Shown here piece after piece: positions 23,595 through 32,509 of a DNA stretch of 35,787 nt. The notes beneath the pieces are model-generated. The model had not been told where the DNA came from. It did no database searches and saw only the letters and a program-made list of their open reading frames with translations. The translations under genes and the position numbers were made by a program. This DNA comes from Nitrososphaerota archaeon (GTDB lineage: Archaea; Thermoproteota; Nitrososphaeria_A; Caldarchaeales; Wolframiiraptoraceae). Numbering within the stretch: position 1 is the stretch's first letter; each line of letters opens with the position of its first letter. The stretch spans positions 1 to 35,787 of the forward strand of contig JAGGTD010000026.1 of assembly GCA_021163925.1 (NCBI GenBank). The letters run 5' to 3'.

Positions 23595-25048
23595 ACCTTC
23601 TCAACGTCGTGTGGTAAGCTCTCCCTGAAACCGCTCTCGGTTATCCTTATGAAGACTGCGTTCTCCCTCAACTCCTCGAGAGTCCTCGCCCCAAGATAGC
23701 TCATCCCAGACCTCAATCCAGCCACGAGCTGCTTAATCACCTCTGAGACCGATCCCGTGTAGGGGACGTAGGCCTCAACCCCCTCAGCATAATAGGAGTA
23801 TTCCGAGGCGTCTAGAAGGGCCTCGGCCTCGTTTCCAGCCTCCCTGACCTCTCTCCCAAGCATGGCGTAGAGTGAGGCCATCCCGCGATAAATCTTATAC
23901 TTTCTACCATTCCTCACGACGATCGCTCCCGGGCTCTCATCGGTTCCGGCCAGAAGCCTCCCTATCATGACGGTTGACGCCCCTGCGGCCAAGGCCTTAA
24001 CTATGTCTCCGCTATATCTGATCCCGCCGTCTGCGATTATCGGGATATCGAACTCCCTAGCCTTCTCGGAACACATCATTATCGCCGTGAGCTGGGGGAC
24101 TCCGACGCCCGCGACTATCCTAGTTGTGCAGACCGATCCAGGCCCTATCCCAACCTTAACAGCGTCAACTCCAGCCGATGCCAAGTCTTCGACCCCCTCC
24201 GGGGTTACTACGTTTCCCGCGACTATCTCGATTTCATCTCCATAGGTTCTCCTAAGCCTCTTAACCATGTTTACCACCATCTCGGTGTGACCGTGGGCGA
24301 CATCTATAACTATTACATCAACTCCAGCCTTAACTAAGAGATCAGCTCTCCGAATCGACTCCTCCCTCACGCCTATCGCTGCGGCGGCTAGGAGTCTCCC
24401 CCTAGAGTCTCTCGATGCGTTTGGATACATCTTACGCTTGACTAGATCGATGCTCGTTATCAATCCTTTAAGCCTATCATCCTCGTCGACTAGCGGGAGC
24501 TTCTCGACCTTATACTTCCTAAAGATCTCCTCAGCCTCCTCCATACTTATCCCAGGCTTCGCGACGATCATCTCGCTTCTAGGGGTCATCGCATCCTTGA
24601 CCAGCCTATCGTCATCCTCGAAGAGGACATCTCTCTTCGTCAGGATTCCGAGAACCCTCCTCTCCTTGTCGACGACGATCAGCCCGCTAACCCTAAGCCT
24701 ATCCATGAGCCTCTTCGCATCGCCGACCCTCATCTCCGGATCAACCGTGTATGGATCCTCGATCACTATGTTCTCGGCTCGCTTAACCTTTAGAACCTCT
24801 TCAGCCTGCTTCTCCGCCGGCATAAATCTATGGATCACCCCTATCCCTCCTTCCCTCGCCATGGCTATGGCCATCCTAGACTCAGTGACAGTGTCCATGG
24901 CGGCTGAGGCTATTGGGATGCTGAGCCAGATCCTCCTCGTGAACCTACTCTTAGTGATAACCGTCTTCCTAGATCTTATGGAGGATCTCCTCGGGATTAG
25001 GAGGGCGTCGTCGAAGGAGAGCCCGATCTGATCCAAGATCTTTGCCAC
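23591..25048 (-). CDS. guaB: IMP dehydrogenase with CBS pair
   Basis: Oxidises IMP to XMP with NAD+, the committed step to GMP. The TIM-barrel opens with [19 protein letters not shown], a Bateman pair of CBS domains fills about residues 95-210, the catalytic Cys307 is in [20 protein letters not shown], and [20 protein letters not shown] with [10 protein letters not shown] finish the active site. The CBS pair usually binds purine nucleotides for feedback control. Start: GTG at 25048, 28 bp behind a GTTATATATT box. The 485-residue length is normal. Confidence 0.97.
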   Translation of the reverse strand: MAKILDQIGLSFDDALLIPRRSSIRSRKTVITKSRFTRRIWLSIPIASAAMDTVTESRMAIAMAREGGIGVIHRFMPAEKQAEEVLKVKRAENIVIEDPYTVDPEMRVGDAKRLMDRLRVSGLIVVDKERRVLGILTKRDVLFEDDDRLVKDAMTPRSEMIVAKPGISMEEAEEIFRKYKVEKLPLVDEDDRLKGLITSIDLVKRKMYPNASRDSRGRLLAAAAIGVREESIRRADLLVKAGVDVIVIDVAHGHTEMVVNMVKRLRRTYGDEIEIVAGNVVTPEGVEDLASAGVDAVKVGIGPGSVCTTRIVAGVGVPQLTAIMMCSEKAREFDIPIIADGGIRYSGDIVKALAAGASTVMIGRLLAGTDESPGAIVVRNGRKYKIYRGMASLYAMLGREVREAGNEAEALLDASEYSYYAEGVEAYVPYTGSVSEVIKQLVAGLRSGMSYLGARTLEELRENAVFIRITESGFRESLPHDVEKV

Positions 25049-25075
25049 GAAATCCCTTCATGGAGCAGTTTTCCC

Positions 25076-25085
25076 AATATATAAC
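25076..25085 (-). promoter_or_regulatory. TATA box for the guaB-purA-purB operon
   Basis: The minus strand reads GTTATATATT, 28 bp before the guaB GTG, a textbook archaeal spacing. Confidence 0.5.
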
Positions 25086-25096
25086 GATGTTGTCGG

Positions 25097-26107
25097 CTAC
25101 CCTAGCTTAAACTCCTCTATAAGTCTCCAAAGCTCATCCCTAACCCCATCCCTAATCCTCTCCTCAGATCCATCACTCCTAACCAAGATGTTCCCCATCC
25201 TCCTACGCCTAAACCTGCCGATGACTCTTAGGCTTGGAATAATCCTCTTCGCCCTCTTGAGATCTTCCTCGGAAATAGATGCTATTAAGGCTCCAGAGGC
25301 TATCAACCTCAATGGATCGCAGTTTAATGCGTCGCAGATAATCTTGGTCTCGGAAGCGACTGGAATCCTATCCTCATAGATTATGAATGATAGCTTACTC
25401 GCCTCAGCGACCTCATATACACCTCCAAGAACCCCTCCCTCCGTCGGATCATGCATGGATCTACAGATGTTTCTCCTAGCAAGTTTTAATGCATCTTCGA
25501 CGACGCTTATCCTCCGATAGAATCTCCTAGCTCTCTCTAAGATCTTCTCTGGAACCTTGTCCTTGAGGATCTCGGCGAAGTCTGTTGAGAGGATGGCCGT
25601 TCCCTCGATCCCAGCGGTCTTCGCCATGACTATCAAATCACCAGCCTTCGCATCAGATGATCTTATAGGCTTCTTTGAGACGAGCTTACCGAGCATATGG
25701 CCGACGATTATCGGATTCATTATCCCAGGGGTTATCTCGCTATGGCCTGTGATGACGGCGACTCCAAGCTCCTTGGCGGCGGAGTGGATCTCCGACGCTA
25801 TCCTCTCGATCTCCTCAGCCCCAGCGTTCTCGGGGATTAGGAGAGTTGCTGAGAACCATCTAGGCTCACCTCCCATAACCGCGACATCATTCGCATTCAC
25901 GTTCACGGCGAGCCATCCAAGCATAGATCCAGAGCCAGTTATCGGGTCCATGGCGGCGACGACTAGATCCCCTGACCAGGTCTTGATCACAGATCCATCC
26001 TCTCCAAACCTTGGGCCTACTATGACATCTCTCCTCTTCTTACCAATCCTCTTGAAGATGATCTCTTCAAGTAATTTTCTCTCAAGTTTTCCAAGTCTGA
26101 GCCTCAT
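25097..26107 (-). CDS. AIR synthase/HypE-related protein (PurM superfamily)
   Basis: The 336 residues have the PurM/HypE/ThiL/SelD two-domain layout: PRFGEDGSVIKTWSGDLVVAAMDPITGSGS, then WLAVNVNANDVAVMGGEPRWF, VGHMLGKLV, and in the second half RSMHDPTEGGVLGGVYEVAEAS and AlaSerGlyAla-type CDPLRLIASGALIASIS. The NANDVAVMGGEP and DPTEGG motifs are ATP-binding. HypE itself ends in a conserved Cys that carries the cyano group; this one ends in EEFKLG without Cys, so it is a HypE-like paralogue of unknown substrate rather than the hydrogenase maturation protein. No hyp gene or hydrogenase is in the window. It is followed, upstream in reading direction, by the nucleotidyltransferase with 15 bp between. 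Confidence 0.85.
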   Translation of the reverse strand: MRLRLGKLERKLLEEIIFKRIGKKRRDVIVGPRFGEDGSVIKTWSGDLVVAAMDPITGSGSMLGWLAVNVNANDVAVMGGEPRWFSATLLIPENAGAEEIERIASEIHSAAKELGVAVITGHSEITPGIMNPIIVGHMLGKLVSKKPIRSSDAKAGDLIVMAKTAGIEGTAILSTDFAEILKDKVPEKILERARRFYRRISVVEDALKLARRNICRSMHDPTEGGVLGGVYEVAEASKLSFIIYEDRIPVASETKIICDALNCDPLRLIASGALIASISEEDLKRAKRIIPSLRVIGRFRRRRMGNILVRSDGSEERIRDGVRDELWRLIEEFKLG

Positions 26108-26122
26108 CCAGTTCCCGAATCT

Positions 26123-26740
26123 TCAGCGTAGCATCTTCCTCAAGAATCTTTCAGCCCTATCCACATCCGCCTTACAGTTGACCCTGAAGAACATGTTAAG
26201 CTTCTCATCGAATATCTTTAGGCTGTTGCTTGAGAGATAGATGGCCCCCTTAAGCTTCCTCACAACCTCATCCATTCCAAGACCTGGATTCGACTTGAAG
26301 ACCCTCTCCAGAGGCTTCCTCTGATAGGATGCCGTTAGATAAGATACTCTTCTAGAGGGCGTTCTCGGGAGAACCGCCGGAAACTTCTGGGAGGCCTCAA
26401 CCAAGAACTTCGTGAACTCCATGGTTATCAGGGGAGCATCGCATGGAAGAACTAGAAATCTATCACCGCTAACCGAGTTCACGGCGAACTCCAGCTCCCT
26501 CCTAGAGTCTTTAAGCCCAGATCCGGAGACCACGACCCTAGCCAAGTATTGGTCTGCTAGATCTTGATACTCTGAGGCATCTCCCTCACCCTCGACGGCG
26601 ATCAAGATATCCCCTACCTCATCTGGGATCGAGTCTAGAACATACTCTATCATAGGCTTCCCGGCGATCGGGAAGAGGCCCTTCGAGACCCCCCTAAACT
26701 TACCCATATTCGCGAAGACTATGGCCGAAGGCTCGCCCAA
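26123..26740 (-). CDS. MobA/CobY-like nucleotidyltransferase
   Basis: A small GT-A-fold NTP transferase of about 205 residues: GKFRGVSKGLFPIAGKPMIEYVLDS is the NTP-binding and lysine segment, FLVLPCDAPLIT holds the metal-binding Asp, and FFRVNCKADVDRAERFL is the closing motif as in MobA (NxNxPxDL type). MobA attaches GMP to molybdopterin, CobY handles adenosylcobinamide phosphate, and others make activated phosphosugars; the sequence does not choose. The N-terminal LxxGxxxRxG loop seen in most members is altered here (VFANMGKFRGVSKG). Start: TTG at 26740. Just 15 bp precedes the HypE-like gene in the same direction, suggesting a common transcript. Confidence 0.78.
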   Translation of the reverse strand: MGEPSAIVFANMGKFRGVSKGLFPIAGKPMIEYVLDSIPDEVGDILIAVEGEGDASEYQDLADQYLARVVVSGSGLKDSRRELEFAVNSVSGDRFLVLPCDAPLITMEFTKFLVEASQKFPAVLPRTPSRRVSYLTASYQRKPLERVFKSNPGLGMDEVVRKLKGAIYLSSNSLKIFDEKLNMFFRVNCKADVDRAERFLRKMLR

Positions 26741-26765
26741 AGCTCAGCAGCCTCAGATGAATAGC

Positions 26766-27743
26766 TTAAGACGGGGATTTAACTCCTTCGAGGCATAGCT
26801 GGAGTGAGGGCGAGGGCGGAGGCCACATGTAGAGTAGCTCGAAGCTCACCCCGATAGGTCTCATAGATTCACCGCCGAATAATAGGTCGAGGAGGCCCGG
26901 AGGCTTAGGCTTCACCCACCTATATGGAGCCGCTTCAGGTAATCCGGCTAAACGCTTGGCCTCTGAGATCGCCTTATCGAGGTCTCCAACATCGTCCACG
27001 AGCCCGAGTTCTCTCGCCTCTAATCCGAGGTATGGCCTAGCGGTTAAGACCTCGCTCCAATCCTCGATCTTATCGCCCCTCGCCTCCCTAACCCTCTCGA
27101 TAAAGACCTTTGCCGTCGAGTTCACCATAGATTGTAGGATTCTCCTCTCCTCATCGGTCAGCTCTCTATACGGGCTCCCAATATCCTTAAACCTACCGCT
27201 CTTGAAGACCTCGCTTCTCACTCCGAGCTTCTCAGCCAATCCTTGAATGTTGAAGTAGATAGAGACAGCTCCAATAGAGCCCGTCAACGAGGTGGGGGAG
27301 GCTATTATCTCATCGGCGGCCAAGGAGATATAGTATCCACCCGAGGTCCCATACTCCGAGATATACGCCACGACAGGTCTGGTCTCTGAAAGTCTCCTAA
27401 GAATATTGTAGATCTCCTCCGAGGCCGAGGCGCTTCCACCAGGACTGTTGATGTAGAGGACGACGGCCCTCGCATAGGGATCTGCCTCAACCTCCTTGAC
27501 GAGTTCCTCAACATCTTCTGGGGTTAGGGTTGCGCCTAGGATGGAGATCGGAGATTTTTGATAGGCTATGTTTCCAGATAGCTTTATGACGGCCACATAT
27601 CCACCATAGGTCGGCGCGCTCATCCTCGAAATAGCGAGCCATATCCCGGAAACAGCTCCAGCCGTTACTATCGCGGTCACCAAGACTACGAACCAAGTCC
27701 TCCTAAACAATTCCTTCATCTTCTCACAAATCCAGGACTCCAT
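26766..27743 (-). CDS. sppA: Membrane-anchored S49 peptidase, SppA-like signal peptide peptidase
   Basis: A short N-terminal cytoplasmic stretch is followed by one membrane helix (about residues 16-38), which would place the catalytic domain outside. The catalytic Ser134 lies in YISEYGTSGGYYISLAADEI and the general-base Lys186 in FKSGRFKDIGSPYRELTDEE. INSPGGSASASEEIYN is the oxyanion-region motif. This Ser-Lys arrangement in a single repeat is the short SppA form found in archaea and Bacillus, which degrades leftover signal peptides or membrane fragments. The ATG has AGGAGAT about 5 bp upstream. The TATA-like AAAAAGG region just before is also possible. Confidence 0.93.
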   Translation of the reverse strand: MESWICEKMKELFRRTWFVVLVTAIVTAGAVSGIWLAISRMSAPTYGGYVAVIKLSGNIAYQKSPISILGATLTPEDVEELVKEVEADPYARAVVLYINSPGGSASASEEIYNILRRLSETRPVVAYISEYGTSGGYYISLAADEIIASPTSLTGSIGAVSIYFNIQGLAEKLGVRSEVFKSGRFKDIGSPYRELTDEERRILQSMVNSTAKVFIERVREARGDKIEDWSEVLTARPYLGLEARELGLVDDVGDLDKAISEAKRLAGLPEAAPYRWVKPKPPGLLDLLFGGESMRPIGVSFELLYMWPPPSPSLQLCLEGVKSPS

Positions 27744-27832
27744 GAGATCTCCTAAAACCTTTTTCCGGCCGGCTAAGAGGTAAGATATGGGAGATCCGCG
27801 TGAGATGGGCTCAACATTAAGCTTGGGATAGA

Positions 27833-28420
27833 GTGTCGGCTTTAGGATTAAGAGATAGAATCGGCATACCTTTCAAGCCTGAGGAGGAAGTGCGTAAACT
27901 TGGCCTCAAAGAAGGGCAAAAAGTATTGGATTATGGATGCGGCATCGGCTCTTACACCTTTCCAGCTGCCAGACTGGTGGGTGATAGGGGGAGGGTCTAC
28001 GCCTCGGATAGAGAGCCATTAGCCAAAGGCACGGGAGAAGGGCTTCCACAATATAGAGACAATATTATCTGACCTGGATACCGGATTGCCTGACGAAAGT
28101 GTTGATGTGATCTTGCTATATGGGGTGCTACCTGAAATCAAGCACAAGGAGCCGTTGCTAAGAGAGTTGTATAGAGTTTTAAAGCCAAGTGGACATCTCT
28201 CTACCCGCTTTTGCTTTCCATGAAGAAGGAGAGAATCCTAGAACTCATGGAGAAAAAGAATCTGTTCCCTTTAAAGGAGCAAAAAGGTCACATGCTTAAC
28301 TTCTCCAAGAGAAACGGCAAGGGGCCATGGAGTCCGGTAAAGCTCTTTCCTAAAAGCCTTGAAATCCGGCGGTCATCCCATAAGATTCTAGAAGTCTTAC
28401 TCGGCTTCGAAATTCCTTGA
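27833..28420 (+). pseudogene. SAM-dependent methyltransferase remnant with two frameshifts
   Basis: Three consecutive pieces read as one class I methyltransferase. Piece 1 (27833 to about 28026) has GQKVLDYGCGIGSYTFPAAR, the SAM-binding motif I, and GRVYASDREPLA. Piece 2 continues in another frame with EKGFHNIETILSDLDTGLPD and DVILLYGVLPEIKHKEPLLR to about 28209. Piece 3 returns to the first frame with MKKERILELMEKKNLFPLKE. Dropping one A from AAA at 28025-28027 and adding one T near 28207 rejoins all pieces. About seven residues also seem missing after REPLA compared with relatives I know. Beyond about 28310 the reading looks unrelated to the family. Either a decaying gene or sequencing errors in short homopolymers. 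Confidence 0.75.
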
Positions 28421-28423
28421 AGC

Positions 28424-28432
28424 GATAAATAC
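28424..28432 (+). promoter_or_regulatory. TATA box for the CdvB-like gene
   Basis: GATAAATAC lies 30 bp before ATG 28462, just after the end of the methyltransferase remnant. Confidence 0.4.
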
Positions 28433-28461
28433 AGGTCTATGGGTGGCATCTTGAGTAGGAG

Positions 28462-29094
28462 ATGAGGTTCCCATTCTTCAAGCAGGAGAGGAGGGTTGAG
28501 GAGAGGCCGAGAGACTTCAGGGTCATAAGCCCTAGGATCGTAGACATCTTAACCCACTTAAAGGTTCAAGCCGAGAAGCTGAAGAGAACCTATCATAGGC
28601 TCTTGGCGAGGGATAAGGAACTCTTCGAGGCATGCGTTAGAGCCGAGCAGGAGCTTGATAGAGATAGGGCGACCATCTACGCAAACGAGATAGCTCAATT
28701 GAGGAAGATGTCTAGAACGATTCTGAAGAGCCAGATATCGCTTGAGAAGGTGATCCTGAGGCTTGAGACTATAAGGGACTTTGGAGACGTTATGAACGTC
28801 CTCGCACCCGCCACAAAGATAATCAGGAGGATTCAATCGGATCTAAGCGGGCTCGTTCCAGAAGTTGCGCATAATTTGAGGATGGTGGATGAGATGCTTG
28901 AGGGAGTCATGGTCGAGGCTGGAAACGTGACTGGAGCAACCGTCTCCGTGATGGTGGCGGACAGCGAGGCGAGGAGAATCCTTGAAGAGGCCTCTGAGAT
29001 AGCTGCTCAGAGGATGAGCAACCAGTTTCCAGAGCTCCCAGAGCCCTTAAAGACCGATGAGAAAAGCCAGGTGAGCAGGGATAACGTAATCTAA
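28462..29094 (+). CDS. cdvB: ESCRT-III/Snf7-family protein, CdvB-like
   Basis: The 210-residue, highly charged helical protein has the ESCRT-III pattern: a basic helix 1 (residues about 28-60, ILTHLKVQAEKLKRTYHRLL), a long helix 2 hairpin with RATIYANEIAQLRKMSRTIL and LEKVILRLETIRDFGDVMNV, then an acidic C-terminal part (VDEMLEGVMVEAG, EEASEIAAQRMSNQFPELPE). ESCRT-III proteins form filaments that cut membranes in archaeal cell division and vesicle release. The C-terminal winged helix of CdvB proper is missing; the proline-rich FPELPEPLK may be a MIM2-like site for the ATPase CdvC. It stands alone; no cdvA or cdvC is near. Start: ATG 28462, 30 bp behind a GATAAATAC box. Confidence 0.88.
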   Translation: MRFPFFKQERRVEERPRDFRVISPRIVDILTHLKVQAEKLKRTYHRLLARDKELFEACVRAEQELDRDRATIYANEIAQLRKMSRTILKSQISLEKVILRLETIRDFGDVMNVLAPATKIIRRIQSDLSGLVPEVAHNLRMVDEMLEGVMVEAGNVTGATVSVMVADSEARRILEEASEIAAQRMSNQFPELPEPLKTDEKSQVSRDNVI

Positions 29095-29209
29095 GACGCG
29101 CATCGAAGCCTGAACACCCCCATTTCTTGACGATTTTGGCGTGGTGGAGAATCCGCGCTGGGCTTAGAGGGTAAAGGCGATAAGAGACTAAATCCAGGTT
29201 ATTTACGCC

Positions 29210-29590
29210 ATGTATAAGGTGAACGTCAGGCATGTTGAGAAGGTTCCGGTCGCGAAGGAAACCTATAAGGGGAAGAGGATATGGGCTCAATACCTGATAA
29301 CCGATAAGCAAGGAGCCAAGAAATTTCATATGAGAATCTTCACGATCGAACCTCACGAATCCACCCCACCAGACCAGCACATCTATGAGCATGAGGTGTT
29401 CGTCTTAAAGGGTAGGGGAAGGCTCTTGACGGCCAAGGACGGTGACCGGAGGGAGGTGGAGATAGGGGAGGGAGACGCCATATTCATAGAATCGAACGAG
29501 ATACATCAATTCTTCAACGACTATGATGAGCCCTTGATCTTCTTATGCATTAAGGGAGCTCCAGAAATTTACCGAGAGCGTGAGGAATGA
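29210..29590 (+). CDS. Cupin-domain protein
   Basis: A 126-residue single-domain cupin. The metal-site motif reads PDQHIYEHEVFVLKGRGRLL (His, His and Glu ligands) and the second motif GDAIFIESNEIHQFFND supplies the last His. Small cupins of this type may be isomerases, dioxygenases or sugar-binding proteins; nothing here decides which. It precedes a class II aldolase by 39 bp and a zinc dehydrogenase, in the same direction, so a role in sugar or keto-acid metabolism is possible. The 115-bp gap before it holds no recognisable gene. Confidence 0.87.
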   Translation: MYKVNVRHVEKVPVAKETYKGKRIWAQYLITDKQGAKKFHMRIFTIEPHESTPPDQHIYEHEVFVLKGRGRLLTAKDGDRREVEIGEGDAIFIESNEIHQFFNDYDEPLIFLCIKGAPEIYREREE

Positions 29591-29629
29591 TTAGTAAGAT
29601 TAATTACGTGAATTGATCAATCAAATTCG

Positions 29630-30313
29630 ATGAATCTATCCGAATACGAGCTTAGAGAAAAGCTTTTGAAGATTGCGAGGAAGTGTCTCCGATATAGGCT
29701 TATGGCGGGGACTTGGGGGAATCTGAGCGCGAGACTTGACCGTGAGAAGGTGCTGATAACTCCGAGCGGATATGAGAAGACGGCCCTTAAGCCCGAAGAC
29801 CTCCTCCTCATGGATCTCGATGGAAATATCTTGAGAGGAGATCTAAAGCCCACGATCGAGACGAGCATGCACCTCGAGATCTATAAGGCTAGAGATGATG
29901 TGAACGCGGTGATCCACACGCACTCGCCTTACGCTATGATGTTATCCGTCATAAATGAGCCTATTCCAGTCTTAACGGTCGAGTTCGCCTCAGCGGTGGG
30001 CCACGAGGTTCCCGTGACGGAACTCGCCTTACCTGGAACCAAGGATTTAGCGGATGAGGTGGTGAGGGCCCTTGGAGAGGATAAGATGGCGGTCTTGATG
30101 AGGAATCATGGAGTCGTCGCGGTTGGAGGGAGCTTAGAGGAGGCATATAATGTCGCGATCTTGGTGGAGGAGGAGTCTAGGACGTATTTCTGGGCCATGC
30201 TTCTCGGAAGAGGTGAGGTGGGTAGGATGCCGGCGGAACTTGTTGAGAGGATGAGGAGATTCTTCAGAGAGGATTATGGGCAGGAGGGGAGAATAGTCTT
30301 AGACCTCGAATGA
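29630..30313 (+). CDS. Class II aldolase/adducin-family protein, L-fuculose-phosphate-aldolase-like
   Basis: The 227 residues have the zinc site and fold signature of this family: MAGTWGNLSARLDREKVLITPSG at the start (TGTSGNLS region, phosphate binding), HLEIYKARDDVNAVIHTHSPYAMML with two zinc His, and VLMRNHGVVAVGGSLEEAYN with the third His. Members cleave fuculose 1-phosphate, rhamnulose 1-phosphate, or epimerise ribulose 5-phosphate, and some dehydrate methylthioribulose phosphate. Which applies is not visible. The PTS at 15754-19988 would produce phosphorylated sugars, but is 10 kb away. The next gene is a zinc dehydrogenase. Confidence 0.92.
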   Translation: MNLSEYELREKLLKIARKCLRYRLMAGTWGNLSARLDREKVLITPSGYEKTALKPEDLLLMDLDGNILRGDLKPTIETSMHLEIYKARDDVNAVIHTHSPYAMMLSVINEPIPVLTVEFASAVGHEVPVTELALPGTKDLADEVVRALGEDKMAVLMRNHGVVAVGGSLEEAYNVAILVEEESRTYFWAMLLGRGEVGRMPAELVERMRRFFREDYGQEGRIVLDLE

Positions 30314-30382
30314 TGAAGGAGAATCTAACGCGATGAAAACTTATCTTAACCCACTAAACGCTATAATCGAGGTGTAATCTAA

Positions 30383-31420
30383 TTGAAGGCCGCGGTCTTC
30401 TATGGTCCTGGAGATCTGAGGGTTGAGGAGGTTGAGAAGCCGAAGCCCGGTCCGGGAGAGATCCTCGTAAAGACCTCGGTGGCCTTAACGTGTGGAACCG
30501 ATCTGAAGACTTATCTTAGAGGTTATCCATTCACGAAGCCTCCGCTGATAATGGGCCATGAGTATACTGGAGTAGTCGAGGAGGTTGGGGAGGGTGTGGA
30601 TTGGGTTAAGCCAGGAGATAGGATAGTGACGGTTAACTCCGCTCCATGCGGCTATTGCATCTACTGCAAGCTCGGCAAGCCAAATCTATGCGAGAGGCTT
30701 ATGGATCAGATAATAGGATTCACGGTCGATGGAGCTTATGCAGAATACGTTAAAGTCCCTCCAAGGGTGGCCAGATTCAACCTATACCACGTGGCTGAGG
30801 ATGTCGAGCCCGTTGAGGCGGCGCTACTCGAACCATTTTCATGCGTAGTCAGAGGCCAGAGACTGATAAAAATAGACCTCGGCGACACCGTGGCGATAAT
30901 CGGGGCAGGGCCGATAGGGTTGATGCACCTCCTCCTAGCCCAAGCCTCGGGATCCAAGAAGACCATAATCATCGATATCAGCCCAGATAGATTGAAGTTT
31001 GCGGAGAGGCTTGGAGCGGATGTCACGATAAATAATCGAGAGGAGAACGCGGTCGAGAGGGTTAGGGAGGAGACTAATGGTATCGGGGCGGATGTGGTGA
31101 TAGAGGCGGTTGGAAGGGTCGAGACATGGGAGCAGAGCCTAAGCCTAGCTAGGAGGGGTGGAAAGATACTTTTATTCGGCGGATGCCCCTCTGGAACCAA
31201 GGCATCCTTCGATACATACATGATCCACTATGGAGAACTGACGATTCAGGGATCATTCCACCTAACCCCGCAAGATGTCTTGAAGGCCATGAGGATTATA
31301 GAGTCGAAGAAGCTCCCATTGAAGAAGTTGATAACAAGGGAGGCGAGGCTGGACGAGATCGTCGAGATGTTCAACAGGATAAGGCAGGGGAAGGAGCTTA
31401 AGGTTGCGATAAGGTTCTAG
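30383..31420 (+). CDS. Zinc-dependent medium-chain dehydrogenase (sorbitol/threonine dehydrogenase-like)
   Basis: The 345-residue protein has the catalytic zinc Cys in ALTCGTDLKTYLRG, the GHEYTGVVEEVG motif, the structural zinc cysteines in SAPCGYCIYCKLGKPNLCER and the nucleotide fold AIIGAGPIGLMHLLLAQASG. It oxidises an alcohol or polyol with NAD(P)+. Start: TTG at 30383, preceded by GAGGTG at a suitable distance. It follows the aldolase by 69 bp, and a second family member of the same kind lies just downstream on the other strand, so the pair are likely paralogues with different partners. The exact substrate cannot be read from sequence. Confidence 0.92.
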   Translation: MKAAVFYGPGDLRVEEVEKPKPGPGEILVKTSVALTCGTDLKTYLRGYPFTKPPLIMGHEYTGVVEEVGEGVDWVKPGDRIVTVNSAPCGYCIYCKLGKPNLCERLMDQIIGFTVDGAYAEYVKVPPRVARFNLYHVAEDVEPVEAALLEPFSCVVRGQRLIKIDLGDTVAIIGAGPIGLMHLLLAQASGSKKTIIIDISPDRLKFAERLGADVTINNREENAVERVREETNGIGADVVIEAVGRVETWEQSLSLARRGGKILLFGGCPSGTKASFDTYMIHYGELTIQGSFHLTPQDVLKAMRIIESKKLPLKKLITREARLDEIVEMFNRIRQGKELKVAIRF

Positions 31421-31438
31421 AGGACTCTTTGAGGTCCT
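31421..31438 (+). terminator. Short hairpin after the dehydrogenase stop, possible transcription end
   Basis: AGGAC and GTCCT (5-bp arms, 8-base loop) directly follow the stop codon. There is no long T-run after it, so a terminator function is weak; it lies between two convergent genes. Confidence 0.2.
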
Positions 31439-31486
31439 AAGGCATCTTTAGAATTCACGTGGATGGAGATGTATTTGTCAACGAGG

Positions 31487-32509
31487 TTAGGCGACTATCA
31501 TCACCTTCATGCTCTTATGGGGATCGTGTGCGATCCTGAACGCCTCGCCGATCTCGCTAAGCTTAAACCTATGGGTTATCAAGTCGCTGAACCTAACCAC
31601 CCCGCTCGATATAAGCCGTAGAGCTAGATTCGTCTCAAGCTCTGAGGTTGAGTAGCTGGTGACTATGTTTATCTCGTTTAGGAAGATGTATGAGAAGTCG
31701 AGCAGCGCCTTCTCACCCTTCTCCGGAGCTCCAAATATTAGGAGTATCCCGCCCTTCCTCAAGGTGCTTAGGGCTGTGGGCAAGGCTTTAACGGATGGGG
31801 TTGTCAGCACGGCTATATCCACACCTCTTCCATCGGTCTCCCTCTTACATGCTTCAGCGAAGTCCTCCTCTTTTGGATTTAGGGCCACATCGGCTCCAAT
31901 CCGCTTAGCGAAGTCTATCCTGAAGGGAACCAGATCTGCGGCAGCTATGAAGGATGCTCCGAAAGCTTTGAAGAGTTTTATGAAGATCGCCCCCATCGGG
32001 CCGACGCCGGTTATCGAGACGCTCATCCCCGGCTTGAAACCACTTCTCTTAACGCCCTTCAACCCACATCCAACAGGCTCGATGAAGATCGCCTCCTCAT
32101 CGCTGACATGGTCGGGTATCTTGAGGACAGCTCCCCGCTCAACGTTCACCCTGGGAACCTTGAAGTATTCCGCGAATCCACATGGGATTATTGTAGTCTT
32201 CAGGAAGAGTGGACACATGGTATAGTTTCCATGATGGCAGTAGTAGCATTTCCCACAAAAAACGTGATGATGGGCGAACACTCTCTCCCCGACTGCATAG
32301 CCTTTAGCCTTGGAATCGACTATGGTTCCGACAACCTCATGGCCCAGCATCGGAGGGGTTACGGGCTTACCATATACCTTCTCTAGATCGGTTCCACAGA
32401 TCCCACAAGCTCTCATCTTCACTAATAGCTCGTCATCATCGATCTTGGGAACCTCAACCTCCCTAAGCTCAACAACGCCACTACCTGGAGCGGAGTAAGC
32501 CGCCTTCAA
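31487..32509 (-). CDS. Zinc-dependent medium-chain dehydrogenase, in operon with 2-oxoacid dehydrogenase genes
   Basis: The 340-residue protein shows ACGICGTDLEKVYGKP (catalytic Cys), MLGHEVVGTIVDS, the structural zinc cysteines in FCGKCYYCHHGNYTMCPL, and TGVGPMGAIFIKLFKAFG. It belongs to the sorbitol/butanediol/threonine dehydrogenase group. Start: TTG 32509, which overlaps the E2 stop (TTGA). It is therefore the fourth gene of the E1alpha-E1beta-E2 operon. In Pseudomonas and relatives an acetoin dehydrogenase operon is followed by a 2,3-butanediol dehydrogenase of this same protein family, so butanediol is a candidate substrate here. Ethanol or another polyol remains possible. Confidence 0.9.
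   Translation of the reverse strand: MKAAYSAPGSGVVELREVEVPKIDDDELLVKMRACGICGTDLEKVYGKPVTPPMLGHEVVGTIVDSKAKGYAVGERVFAHHHVFCGKCYYCHHGNYTMCPLFLKTTIIPCGFAEYFKVPRVNVERGAVLKIPDHVSDEEAIFIEPVGCGLKGVKRSGFKPGMSVSITGVGPMGAIFIKLFKAFGASFIAAADLVPFRIDFAKRIGADVALNPKEEDFAEACKRETDGRGVDIAVLTTPSVKALPTALSTLRKGGILLIFGAPEKGEKALLDFSYIFLNEINIVTSYSTSELETNLALRLISSGVVRFSDLITHRFKLSEIGEAFRIAHDPHKSMKVMIVA

Noticed and set aside
24438-25031. Long open frame opposite guaB
   Set aside because: It is the antisense shadow of guaB, low-complexity in Ser/Leu, with no family motif or ribosome site.
25557-26240. Open frame of 227 codons opposite the HypE-like gene
   Set aside because: Ser/Pro-rich antisense shadow; the minus strand has the ATP-binding motifs.
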